A stretch of 64,000 nucleotides of DNA from Batkoa obscura (lineage: Eukaryota; Entomophthoromycota; Entomophthoromycetes; Entomophthorales; Batkoaceae). Position numbers and translations under genes: made by a program. Below are positions 45,269-56,100 of the stretch, piece after piece. Below the pieces are notes generated by a model. That model ran no database searches, was not told the DNA's origin, and was given only the letters and a program-made list of their open reading frames with translations. Location of the stretch: positions 1,860,001 through 1,924,000 of the forward strand of contig JASVEC010000003.1 of NCBI GenBank assembly GCA_030770535.1, read 5' to 3'. Each line of letters starts with the position of its first letter. Position 1 is the stretch's first letter.

Positions 45269-46633
45269 ATGAAGCAAAAGTCGAATATAAAAGAGGGGAG
45301 TTCAATAAGCTTTAATGAAGATCATTCAAATGATTTGAAGGATAAATTAATACTACCCGATGGCGGTTATGGTTGGTTGATAGTAGTTGCAAGTTTTTTG
45401 ATGCAAGCTTGTTCCTTTGGGGTTGCAGCTGGGTTTGGTGTATTTGTTGAATTTTACTATAAAAATGTGTTTGAAGGTGCCAAATACTCAGAGATAGCTT
45501 TAATAGGTACCGTTGCTCCAACTACAATGGCTTTTGTATCCATTGTAACAGGAAGGCTATGTGATCTATTTGGCTTTAAAGCTTGTGCTTTTGCTGGGGC
45601 TGCAGTGGTAACCTTAAGCTATATATTGGCCTCCTTTTCAACCGAGGTAGCTTTATTAAGTTATAATATATCATGTGAATTAATGTTATTAGATTTGGCA
45701 CTTAATTATAACCCAAGGTTTTTTGTTTGGGGTAGGAGGTGGCTTAATTTATGTTCCAGCAAACACAGTGATAGCACACTGGTTTGATAAATATCGAGGG
45801 TTAGCTACAGGAATAGGAACAGCAGGCTCTGGCATTGGAGGTATGGTATTTAGTTTATTAAATGCTAGACTATTACCTTACTCTGGATATCAGTGGACAC
45901 TAAGATACAATGCTTTCATCCTTTTAGCCTGTTTAGCGTTTTCTGCTATCATTATCAAACCATATATTAAGCAAGATAAAAATACCGATAAGAAAAAAGT
46001 ACCATTTAAAAAAGAAATGATCTTAAATGGTAAATTTATTCTTCTTGGTTTCTCAAGTGTTTTTGCTGCTTTTGGATATTTGGTTCCGTTATACTTTCTA
46101 CCCACGTATGCAACTTCAATTGGTTTAACGCCAAGTGAAGGTGCCACTTTAATTGCTGTATTAAGTGTTTGTAATTCGATTGGAAGAGTCGTATTTGGGA
46201 TTATTGGAGATAGATTCGGGCATTTCGAAATCTATAGTCTGAGTTTACTCTTATCAAGTTTACTTTTAATTGTTTGGCGCTTTGCATTTAACTTCCCACT
46301 TTTACTTGTATTCTCTGTTTTATACGGTTTCCCCGCAGGTGGTTTTGCAGGCGGTTTTTCGACAGCATGTGCTGTGTTATTTGGTAAAATTAATTTTAAC
46401 TTTATTTTTTACAACTTATTATTTTAGGCGTTGAAAACCTATCCACTATGATGGGATTGGCCTATGCACCAACTGGACTTGGTGATTTAGCAGGACCACC
46501 GTTAGGTGGGCTTATCTTTGATTTTACTCAAGATTATTCTAATATCATTTATTATGGAATATGTCTATACTTTTTGAGCTTCGTTTTTGTTGCCATTATA
46601 AAAGTTTTATATTTAAGAAAAACAGTCCAATAA
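45269..46633 (+). CDS. MFS transporter, monocarboxylate-transporter-like (MCT/SLC16)
   Basis: A major-facilitator membrane carrier, predicted 12 spans, likely moving monocarboxylates or related small acids with protons. Three exons: 45269..45646, 45693..46383, 46428..46633, introns 46 and 44 nt, 424 aa. Diagnostic MCT segments: the opening LPDGGYGWLIVVASF (span 1), then FGVGGGLIYVPANTVIAHWFDKYRGLATGIGTAGSGIG (~spans 4-5, here split only for reading as FGVGGGLIYVPA and FDKYRGLATGIG), and GLAYAPTGLGDLAGPPLGG near the end. Exon joins are fixed by the expected STEIWHL and LFGVENL continuities. ATG at 45269 was preferred; the codon just before is TTG. Fungal relatives include Mch-type permeases, whose substrates are mostly unknown. 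Confidence 0.92.
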
Positions 46634-47076
46634 ATAAAATAAAAACAAATACTACATGATAAAAAATTTATATGTATGCCATTTTTGCTAGACATTAAAT
46701 ACTTTTACTTACTATGCCCGTTAAAAAGTACAACTTTTTAAATGTAAATAGTGAGCTTTTATAAGTAATTGCTTGTGATATAGCCTTTTAATCAAAATTT
46801 GATAGTTTTAAAGAATCTGCCAAATCTAGATTAAAGGGTCTTATTTTTATTCCAATAAAAATCAACATTGAGAATAAAATTATGTTGCTTAAATTTGAAT
46901 AAGAATAATTTTTTAATTAATTCAAAAGCTTTATTTGTCACAAATAAACATAAGTTATGTTAGAATGAAATAAAAAACTTCAGGGAAAATGTGTAATTAA
47001 ACAATAGCAATAAACTCTAAGATTTAAAAGATGGAAAACAGCGTTTGATGCTTTAAATCCCAATATTTATAGTAAA
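46634..47076. other. Intergenic region
   Basis: About 440 bp between convergent transporter and acetyltransferase genes; no recognised element. Confidence 0.35.
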
Positions 47077-47529
47077 TTATAACATTTTACGCATAACAAT
47101 ATTAGCTCTACTATAACTTGGATGCTGTCCTAAATGAATCGTTTCAAACCCATACTTTTTATAAAGATTAATAGCAGGCTCTAACTTAGTATTAGATATA
47201 ATTAGAACACTTTTATATCCTTTATCTTTAACCCATTTTATAGAAGTATCCATCAATATCTTAGATAAACCCTGTCCTTTGTACTCATCATCCACTGCTA
47301 ACTTACTCAATTCATACTCATCCCCATGTTTCATCATGGCAACAGTACCGATTACTTTTTCTTTGTCTAACAAAAAGAAAATTTCACCGCCATCATTAAT
47401 GATCGCTTCTGGATATTCAAATTGCATTGTATCTGCTTCTTCAACTTCAAAGAATTCTTGGACCCATTTTAAATTTAATCGTTTAAACTCATACTTATAT
47501 TTTTCATTCCAAGTAATACATTCTACCAT
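47077..47529 (-). CDS. GNAT-family N-acetyltransferase
   Basis: A small acetyl-CoA-dependent acetyltransferase, 150 aa, single exon, ATG at 47529. The GNAT fold is readable: beta4 with GGEIFFLLDKEKVIGTVAMM, the acetyl-CoA pyrophosphate loop in LAVDDEYKGQGLSKILMD (variant of Q/R-x-x-G-x-G/A), and motif B with AINLYKKYGFETI. No targeting signal. Substrate unknown. The compact size, intronless structure and the NLYKKYGF/SRANIVMRKML ending look very like bacterial stand-alone GNATs, so transfer from bacteria is possible; base composition does not differ obviously from neighbours. Confidence 0.92.
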   Translation of the reverse strand: MVECITWNEKYKYEFKRLNLKWVQEFFEVEEADTMQFEYPEAIINDGGEIFFLLDKEKVIGTVAMMKHGDEYELSKLAVDDEYKGQGLSKILMDTSIKWVKDKGYKSVLIISNTKLEPAINLYKKYGFETIHLGQHPSYSRANIVMRKML

Positions 47530-48074
47530 TTTTAAATGTCAATAAATTTATAAAAAGATTGAAGTTTTATTTGATTTGATGGGTATCACTTATTGTTTTA
47601 TATAATCTTGAGTCATGTTTAATTTTCGCTTCTGTTGAAATATGACAGCCTATTCATTCTAGATATTTCGATTCTTTGAGTTGATTACTAATCCTTTATA
47701 TTGCATGAAACTAATATGACTTATGACCAGTTTATATTCTTTAAAGTATGAAATTAACACATAGAGATGTCCAAATTGGTTTCATTTTTTTTATCCAATT
47801 TTTTTATTAAAAAGCGAAGGTACCCCAATGCAGTTTTAAATTATTTATTATAATTTATATTGTAAGTTGGCAGAATTTCTACTAAATTTGATAGAAATTC
47901 CCGGATTAGCAAGGTTTTCACTAATATAACCTATATATTAATATTAGTTAAAGTTGTACTATGTAAATAAATACATATTCTTGTAAAACTTCATTAAAAA
48001 ACATTTATTATCGACTGCTTTATAGCTAATATTGTAAACTTGCTATCAAATAAATAAATTATTTTAATTGTAAT

Positions 48075-48178
48075 TGAGGGTGTTTTTTTGGCTTCATTAC
48101 TTTTTCCATTTTTTAAGCGCTATTTGAGCAAAAAGATTGTTAGTAAAATTCTTAAATAAAAAAATACATCCTCATTTT
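48075..48178 (-). mobile_element. MITE-like element
   Basis: Reverse copy: GAGGGTGTTTTTTTGGCTTC end, core TTTTAAGCGCTATTTGAGC, other end AAATACATCCTCAT. Confidence 0.78.
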
Positions 48179-48371
48179 ATTTTATTCAATGCTTTAAAAT
48201 TGTTTTTTCATTATAAAAGGTTTTTAAAATCTTTATCGATTATATTTTTTTTATAATAATCAGCAAAAAAATTAAAATCAATTTTTAAACTATTATTTAC
48301 TTTATAAATTTTTTTAAATATACAACGTAAAAACTTTTAAGACTTAAAATAGTTTTTTATATCTGTTTTAT

Positions 48372-48478
48372 ATATGGGGATGTATTTTTTTGTTTAAGAA
48401 TTTTACCAACAAATCTTTCACTCAAATAGCGCTTAAAAAATGGAAAAAGCAATGAAGCCAAAAAAGCACCCTCATATT
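48372..48478 (+). mobile_element. MITE-like element
   Basis: Forward copy: ATATGGGGATGTATTTTTTT, core AATAGCGCTTAAAAAATGG, end AAAGCACCCTCATAT. Confidence 0.8.
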
Positions 48479-48680
48479 AATTTTTATAAACTTTTTAAAT
48501 AGAAGCTTTTTAAATATTAAATTAATCAAACAATTTCCTGTATATGCTAAATCATAATTTAACATTTCAGATGAATAATCAAAATAAACTTTATTTATTA
48601 CTTTATTATTTTTTAAATATAAAACACTAAACCCTAATATTAATATAGCTTGTTTATAATGATTTAAATTTATTAACTTT

Positions 48681-48784
48681 GGTGATGTTTTTTTTTTAGT
48701 TTCATCACTTTTTCCATCTTTTAAGTGCTATTTGAGCGGGAAGATTGTTATTAAAATTTTTTTAAAAAATACATCCTCATATAG
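48681..48784 (-). mobile_element. MITE-like element, mildly decayed
   Basis: Reverse copy: GGTGATGTTTTTTTTTTAG, core with one change (AAGTGCTATTTGAGCGG), other end AAATACATCCTCATAT. Confidence 0.75.
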
Positions 48785-49060
48785 TTTTGTTCATATTTTT
48801 ATATTTTGTTTAAAGTTTGAAATTATTATGCGACTTTTATTACTTAATTTTTTAATAGTTTTATTGGATATGTTTTTTTTAAGTATTAATATAAAATTTA
48901 TATGATCTATATAACCTTTTTTCTTTGTTAAAAGATTTTTTTATTTTTGCTTTATTTTTTATTACTATATTTCTTTTATTTTTAAATATTTTAAATTATA
49001 CACTAGGTACATATATTACATAAATCTGTTTTTCTTACTGCATTTTTAAAATTATTTAAT

Positions 49061-49164
49061 ATATAAGGATGTATTTTTTTTAAGAACTTTAGTAATAATT
49101 ATTCTACTCAAATAGCGCTTAAAAAATAGAAAAAGTGATGAAACAAAAAAAACACCCCTATATT
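49061..49164 (+). mobile_element. MITE-like element
   Basis: Forward copy: ATATAAGGATGTATTTTTTT, core AATAGCGCTTAAAAAATAG, end AACACCCCTATAT. A minus-strand open frame (49052..49303) runs across it and is not a gene. Confidence 0.75.
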
Positions 49165-49385
49165 TAAAAAATATTAACCTAGCTACTGTTTTATTTTTTA
49201 AATCATTAATGTGAAATATCGCCTCATTAGCTCTATGATCGATTACAACATAATAGTCAATCCAGAGTCCCTTATATAGATTTGCTGTGGGAATTGCTAC
49301 CACCTGATCGTGAAGAACTTGTTGTCTATGTTTTAATGCCCATACTTGGCAACTATAATAAGGAATAACTGTTATAATGTTCCTT

Positions 49386-49491
49386 ATACGAGGGTGTCTT
49401 TTTTGGCTTCATCATTTTTTCCATTTTTTAGCGCTATTTGAGCGGAAAAATTGTTAGTAAAATTCTTAAACATAAAAATACATCCCCATAT
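49386..49491 (-). mobile_element. MITE-like element abutting the second ~305-bp repeat
   Basis: Reverse copy: ACGAGGGTGTCTTTTTTGGC, core TTTTTAGCGCTATTTGAGCGG, other end AAATACATCCCCATAT. It touches the repeat at 49492 with the opposite end to the copy at 16039..16146, so the MITE is flipped relative to the repeat. Confidence 0.8.
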
Positions 49492-49795
49492 GTAGCCACC
49501 CTATTGGAGTATAGAAGAGATTCTTCAATATAAATAACTCGAGGCTTTTTAATTGAATTATTCCCTGATATCATACTTTTAATAAACCCACTAAGTCTTA
49601 TAGTATTTTACGTAGATTTTACAGTAGTATCTTCTATTCTATTTGTTTTACACAGTAAATTAGTACGTATTATTACTATTCATTTAAGTCTATCTTAGTT
49701 ACATAAGCTAAGACCTTTCGACTTATGGCCAGTTAATTAAGCTAGAACTGCTTTTAACTCCAACCACTGAGTACCAACTATCACAATCAAAATAT
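49492..49795 (+). repeat. Dispersed ~305-bp repeat, copy 2
   Basis: Same repeat as 16147..16452, same orientation, no open frame. Family unknown. Confidence 0.75.
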
Positions 49796-49881
49796 TTATT
49801 ATATGTTATTTAATAAATATTTATTATTATTACTATTTTTATTAAATTTTGATAAAATAGTTGAATTATTAAATAAATATT

Positions 49882-49990
49882 ATATGTGGGTGTTTTTCTA
49901 GCATCACTGTTTTTTCCATCTTTTAAGCACTATTTGAGCGGAAAAACTGTTAGTAAAAAAAAGTCTTAAACACAAAAATACATCCTCATG
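49882..49990 (-). mobile_element. MITE-like element
   Basis: Reverse copy: TATGTGGGTGTTTTTCTAGC, core TTTTAAGCACTATTTGAGCGG, a few extra A's, other end AAATACATCCTCATG. Confidence 0.75.
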
Positions 49991-51098
49991 TACCTCAGCT
50001 TCTTTAAAATACGGTAATAAATATCAATATGTATATATTAGTAGCTTGTTTCTTTTAACAATGTACTCTTTAGGACAAAAAAATATTTATGAGGAAGCAA
50101 AAGGGATAAAGGCAATACTAAGCTTTATGGCACTTACATCTACTCATATTGGGAAAGCATCAGTAGACTGGGCAAATTCAGTATGCCTTTATCTTAATTA
50201 ATTTAAAACTAGATAAATAACATTACTGGATTGTAGTTAATCTCCTTTAATAGATTGTAAATGTCAATAATAAAATTGTTATAAAATTGTAGTTTTTACT
50301 TAGCTTATAAAATGATAATAGTGTGTATCGTGATATATTGGTATTATGAATTTATTAAAAATTGAACTTATGTTTTTAGCTTTTTATTTTTATACCGTAT
50401 CAACTATTTTACAATTAAACTATAATATTTTTTATATTTATTGTAGTAAACTCGTATTCTATCTTTTATTTAAAAAGTAAATGGCATGCTTACATCTAAT
50501 AATAAATATGAAAACAACCTATAAGGTTCTTTTTATATTATTGAAGGAGCAAAAAAAACTCTCAAGTGGCTTACTAACAAGTAAAAAAGAAAGGGCTATT
50601 TATAACTAAAATTGTAATCTTATAATAACAATTTAATACTATAATTTTTTCCAAAGGAATGATTTAATCCTTTAATAAATTACTATTCGTTTTAATTTTA
50701 TTTATGAATAAATTAGCAGCTAAAATTAAGTTGGATTAAATTGAGGTATTTTTTAAAAGCTTATATATTCATACAAAGCTACCAAATTTATAAGTTATTA
50801 TTAGATGTGATTATATTTTCTAGTTATATGTTTATAATTAAAATATTTCATATGTTACATTTGATTATAATATATTAACTATAGCCATCCTGTTTCGATA
50901 GATAAATTTATTAAAATTTAGTACTGTTCTTTACTGACTAATGAAATTACTATATTTATCAATAATTTAAAAATAAAGATGAAGAACAAAGAAAAATTAA
51001 TATATTTATGTAAATTTTTCTTTTATAAACTAATCCTAATTAAACAGCAATACATTGAAGTATATAAAGGATTCCAAATCCTTTTCATATCTACTTTA

Positions 51099-52745
51099 AT
51101 GATTTTCTATAACTCTTTTGTAATCCTATTTGGACTTGCCGCTCAACTACTGGTAGTTAATGGCCAGTCTTTAGGTCCATTAAATAAATGTCCTACTGAA
51201 GCAAAACAAAGACCAAGTATTTATACATTGACAGACCAACAATGGGACACTTATGTCTCAGCTGTAAAAAAATTAAACTCTGGTGTAAGACCCACCTTTT
51301 GGGATAAAATGGCCATTTTACATCATGAAGTTTACAAGAAAGTACATGGCACTAAATCTTTCCTTGCATGGCATCGAGTTTATTTAAGAATAATGGAATT
51401 AGAACTACAAAAGATTGATCCCTCTATTATGATTCCTTTTTGGGATTGGAGTAGATATTCTCAAGCCCCTGAAAAGGATCCTGTATTAACAAACCGTCGA
51501 TTTGGTTTTGATGGGAATAAAAGCACCAGCTGTATAAGTGAAGGTTCTTTCAAGAACATGACTGTGTATTATGAAGGTGATGGAAAATCACAGGAACATT
51601 GCGTTCGTCGTAAAATTCAAAAGATGGATGATAAAGCAATCACCTTATTAAGTTCTGAAGTGATCGATGGTGTTACTTTAAACAAACCGGATTTCCCTAG
51701 CTTTGCTTCGAACATTGAAATCTCTCACGCTTATTTACATAATTTCGTTGGTGCTGACTTCTGCGGTCACACCTCCCCCAATGACCCCATGTTTTACTCT
51801 CATCATGCTTTTATTGATAAAATTTGGTTTGATTGGTCTAAAAGACACCCAGAGAAAGAGTACACTTATGCTTTTGATAGCACAATCGCTGATATGGATT
51901 CAAAGTTATATAAATTTGATCTTTCTGTAAGAGATGTTCTCAATCCTGCAGAAAAATTATGTTACACCTATCCAGAAGATAATTTCAAATATGACGTCAA
52001 TAAAAACCAAACTTCAACAGATAAACCAATAACTTCAGTAACCTCCTCAGGAAGCTCTACCACCCTTACTAGTACTTCTACCTCAGCTACTGCTTCTTTA
52101 ACTCCTAATACTTCTAATAAGTCAGAAAACACCTCAAATACAAGCACTGAAACTTCTGAAACTCCCTCCATTGTTACCAAATCAGAAGTAACTTCCACTC
52201 AATTCGAAACTGTACCAACTTATTCCAGATATTCAAAAGTTGTCCATAATGCAATTCCAACTTTTGAACCAGAAATTGATAATGATGAATTTTCTTCTGA
52301 TGAAAGCTCCAACCAAGGTCATCTCATTCGTAGAGTTGATGATTTGATGATCATCTCTTCCAAGTCTTCTTATGATATTTTGTCCTCTAGTGTTGAAGAA
52401 TTCCTCGAAGTTGAATGTGACGAAGAAAAAGAATTGATTGATTATGTCACTGAATACGTAATGAAAGATGTTACTGCACCCAAAGTATCCGATCGTCAAG
52501 ATATGGAACAAATCCGTGTACCACCCGTTCTTCCAGAAGAATTTTTATTAATGATGAATTATAATATCGTTGAAGTACGTAAATATGAACGTTTAAATGC
52601 GTTATATATTAACAAACTTAATGAGGAAAGAAAGAATAATCCTTTACGTTGTGCTTTAGGAAACTTGGATAGCTTTCCTAAACTCCCAAAGTCAAGTGAA
52701 CGTAAGTGCCACAAAAAGAAGGCGGGTTTGACCAAAAAGAACTAG
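51099..52745 (+). CDS. Secreted tyrosinase (type-3 copper), long form with Ser/Thr-rich tail
   Basis: Second tyrosinase, intronless. I take ATG 51099 (548 aa) because it opens a clean signal peptide (ILFGLAAQLLVVNGQ). An upstream in-frame ATG at 50979 would add 40 residues before it. CuA: LHHEVYKKVHG and FLAWHRVYL; CuB: ISHAYLHNF, then NDPMFYSHHAFIDKIWFDW. Both copper sites look complete. After the catalytic domain comes a ~70-residue Ser/Thr-rich stretch (about 52015..52190), likely O-glycosylated, then an acidic segment containing LIRRVDD, a possible kexin cut, and a basic Lys-rich end. Fungal tyrosinases are often made as proenzymes whose C-terminal part is cleaved, which fits. Protein similarity to the 42482 gene is limited to the catalytic core. 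Confidence 0.92.
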   Translation: MIFYNSFVILFGLAAQLLVVNGQSLGPLNKCPTEAKQRPSIYTLTDQQWDTYVSAVKKLNSGVRPTFWDKMAILHHEVYKKVHGTKSFLAWHRVYLRIMELELQKIDPSIMIPFWDWSRYSQAPEKDPVLTNRRFGFDGNKSTSCISEGSFKNMTVYYEGDGKSQEHCVRRKIQKMDDKAITLLSSEVIDGVTLNKPDFPSFASNIEISHAYLHNFVGADFCGHTSPNDPMFYSHHAFIDKIWFDWSKRHPEKEYTYAFDSTIADMDSKLYKFDLSVRDVLNPAEKLCYTYPEDNFKYDVNKNQTSTDKPITSVTSSGSSTTLTSTSTSATASLTPNTSNKSENTSNTSTETSETPSIVTKSEVTSTQFETVPTYSRYSKVVHNAIPTFEPEIDNDEFSSDESSNQGHLIRRVDDLMIISSKSSYDILSSSVEEFLEVECDEEKELIDYVTEYVMKDVTAPKVSDRQDMEQIRVPPVLPEEFLLMMNYNIVEVRKYERLNALYINKLNEERKNNPLRCALGNLDSFPKLPKSSERKCHKKKAGLTKKN

Positions 52746-53113
52746 GTTTAATATGAACTAAAGCCTTATTAAATTGCTTAGTAATATTACTGATATTTGA
52801 ATTATATCTTATTATCTCTATATTTTGTGAACTACTAAATGGTTTCTTAATTAATTTCTCTAAAATTTAAATCAAATTTAAATAAACCACATTAATTTTA
52901 ATACGTTTAAAAGTTAGCATCTGAAAGAATTATTAAAATTTAAATCATTTTACTATAAAACGATTAACTACTATTGTAATATAAAAATATTCTTAAAATA
53001 AAATTTAATAGTGGGAAGAAATTGGCTTTATTTAAGTATCTAAACAAAGCTTAATGTTAATAAGATATGATTTAGTTTTTACCACTATATCATGTTTCTA
53101 AAAAAATCCTAAA
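52746..53113. other. Intergenic region, tyrosinase to TOR-R
   Basis: About 370 bp between convergent genes. Similarity to the TOR-L 3' flank stops roughly 15 bp past the TOR stop codon. Confidence 0.5.
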
Positions 53114-56100
53114 CTACCAAAAGGCACACCAACCAATGTAGCATTGACAAAGATTTTCCAATGAAGTAGCTTGAAGTATAAGCTTTTGAACCTGCTGAGG
53201 TACATCCAAGGTAGTATTGGGATTAAAGTCACGACCTGAAAGTTTATTATTAACTCTATTAATAACTGTAACAGCCCTTTGATTTAGATTCTCAGACTTA
53301 TTTGTTTTATCATCATTAAGATTATCATCATTTTTCCTAGATGTTGTGTTTTTCCTAGACAAAGTACTTGGCCTTTCTTCAGCACCTGAATTTCTATTTC
53401 TTCCCTCTGGTTTAGGGCTTGGGTGGGTTAACAATCTCCAATTAATCAATGGATCATACACAAAAGCTTCCAACACTGCCATCAAACTCTCCTTATTTTC
53501 TCTCAACACCCGCATCACATTCTCACATGTAATACGGAAGGTACCTTCAATACCACTCACTTCCATTGCATTGGTCAGCATACGTGTAAGTCTAAATGGA
53601 ATCTTTTCTGGAAATTTATCACGATGCATAGCTACCTCGAAACAATCCCCGAAATCAATATGAATTACTTTGCCAGAGAATCGATCCAACATTAAGTTGG
53701 AAGGATGGCGATCACCTAACCCTAAAATATATCCTACCATCGACATCAAAGCAAGCGAACGTGTATAATTAGTTCTACGATCCAACCAAGCTTCTGAGTT
53801 TTGACTTTTGAGCCATAAAACACGGTATAAATCCTGACCTGTGGTATTATCAAGTGCAAACTCAAATACTTCGACTTTTTGAAGTAATGCTAAATTGTCA
53901 TAATCAGGTGCCATTTGAAGCATAAGTCGATGCTCAATGTTAAGTAAGATCTTGCGACTTTCTCTATAATCTCTGATCAATGAATGCAAAGTATCACAAT
54001 GTGGTAACCAACCAATCAAACCTGAATTTGGTGAAAGTGGAATGACTGGATATCTTTCGATACTAAGTCTTCTCTTAAATGTCTCCGAATCTGATGAAAG
54101 CAAAGTATTAACTAACCCAAACAGCTGCATTACTCTTTCATCTTGACGAAGATCCTCATGTCCTTTTAGAAGATATTGATAATCCTTGCCATTATCTCCT
54201 TTAATGATAAGTTTTCTAGGACGTTGTTTCGAAGTGATAACATTAAGCGTTGGGAAAAAGCTAGCAATTTTAACCAAAGATTCACCACTCTTATAAGATC
54301 CTGGAATAGCCAATTGAAGGTTCTCAGCTTCCAATAGTTTAGGAGAAACAAACTGCAATTCCAAGGTGGTAAGCTGAGGCAATTGCTTATTGATCCTTCT
54401 AAATACTTGATAATAAAGATCCCACGCTTGGTTAAGATCATTGACATTTCTTGTTTGCTTATATCTTTGACACCATTCATATGCTTCCTGTAAATCACGA
54501 CCAAATGCTTGATTAAATGAGATCTCTCGAAGTGTTTCAGGGCCTTGTTCAAGCATTCTGTGTAATGGCTCCAAAGTAGTAAACATAGCTTCAATATTAT
54601 GATCTCCAAAGTATAACCTAGAAGCTTCTTCAAGTCCTTCATACCACATTTCATGCCAAAGGATAGCAACTCGAATCAACTCCTGACTTACTATTAATGC
54701 TTGTTCAACAAGTATAAGACTATGACTCTTCATTCTATCCATTAAAGAAACTGCAGCATTCTTTCTAGAATTACTTTGTGATTTAGTAGCAACTGTAACT
54801 GGATAAACCAAAGCTTGAGGATGCTTTTTACTAACCTCATTAAGTATATGATGAACCAATCTACGAACGTGAGCATTGGAGGCATGGATACGTGCAATAA
54901 GTTGAGGGATTACTTGCAACCAAGTATCTGTAGTTATATTATTGAAACCTTCTGTAATAGCAAAGTTAACATCCCTCAAATGAGCATATTTAAACCATAA
55001 GGTCAAAAGACGTAAAGTATCCTGTAATGAATTACCACTTGAAAGTTTAATTGATTGGAAGAAACCTTGGACTGCGGGGACAATATGAGTAGTGACAATA
55101 TGTTCATTAATGGATCCTGTTTTTTGTTCAAAATAACTTATTACTTCAAAATTAGCTAAAGCCCATGAATGCCATGCTTTATATTGTTCAGGATCAAATT
55201 GAGTTGCCATAAAATAAGAATGAAGAATATGTGGTATAGTAGCTTCATCCCAATTATCTTGTAATTCAACATGCCATAAACCTTGACGATGATAACATTT
55301 TGAAAGTAATTTAAGGTTTTCTTGACTTTCATTATTTTGTGTGCTTAAAATGGTAGACAAATTCATATATTGATCCACATTTTGAAGACCTAAACTTTCT
55401 GCTAATCCTTGTGTAAAATCTTGAAGATGTTCAAGTGTTTTTGGTTTGGATCCAGTAGCCCAACGATGTTTAAGATAAGCATACAATATCTTTGGAGAAC
55501 CATCTGGTAAATCGTCATCAGAAAATGGTCCATGATGATTAAGTAATGTTTTGATTGTTTTTTCAGATAATGAAGTTCGACCACTCTTGTGACAGAGGTT
55601 AGCAAATTTCAACCATAAATCGACATCTTCATTTGGTGATATGACTAATGAACGTATTTGAAGGGTCCTTTGCCAAACCTCTACATTACGCTGACATCCC
55701 AATAAACGCTTCATCCATGTCTTACGAATCAAAGCTTGACGTTCTGGTTGTTCTTTAAAGTTAATAAAATCAATCACTTCTTCCAATTCAGCTAATATCT
55801 GTACTCTTATAATAACACTATAAGCTCTATTAAAACTCTCACCAATAAGAGCAGTAAGTTCATTATCCAAAAGATCTCTTGATTTTTCAATATAAATTTT
55901 GGCTTGAGTGAATTGATGCCTATGTACTAATAATATAGCTTTAAAAAAGGATTCATTGGAAGGAGTATGATCCATAGCAGCAATATAAGAATCAATATTA
56001 TTCCATTGTCCAATACCCCATGAAGCAGCAGCAGCTAAAGATGCTATCTTTTGTCTTGTCTCTTCATCTCCTTCATCCCATGTTTTACTAGATAACTCAT

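Larger units (their letters stand above)
47530..51098. other. Gene-free region with MITE cluster
   Basis: About 3.6 kb with no supported gene. Six MITE copies lie within 48.07-49.99 kb along with the second ~305-bp repeat (all listed separately). The part from 50.0 to 51.1 kb is A+T-rich promoter-side DNA of the second tyrosinase; a brief protein-like frame near 50.13 kb is too short to call. Confidence 0.5.

Noticed and set aside
49052-49303. 83-codon minus-strand frame
   Set aside because: Nearly half of it is a MITE copy, and the rest has no protein-like pattern.
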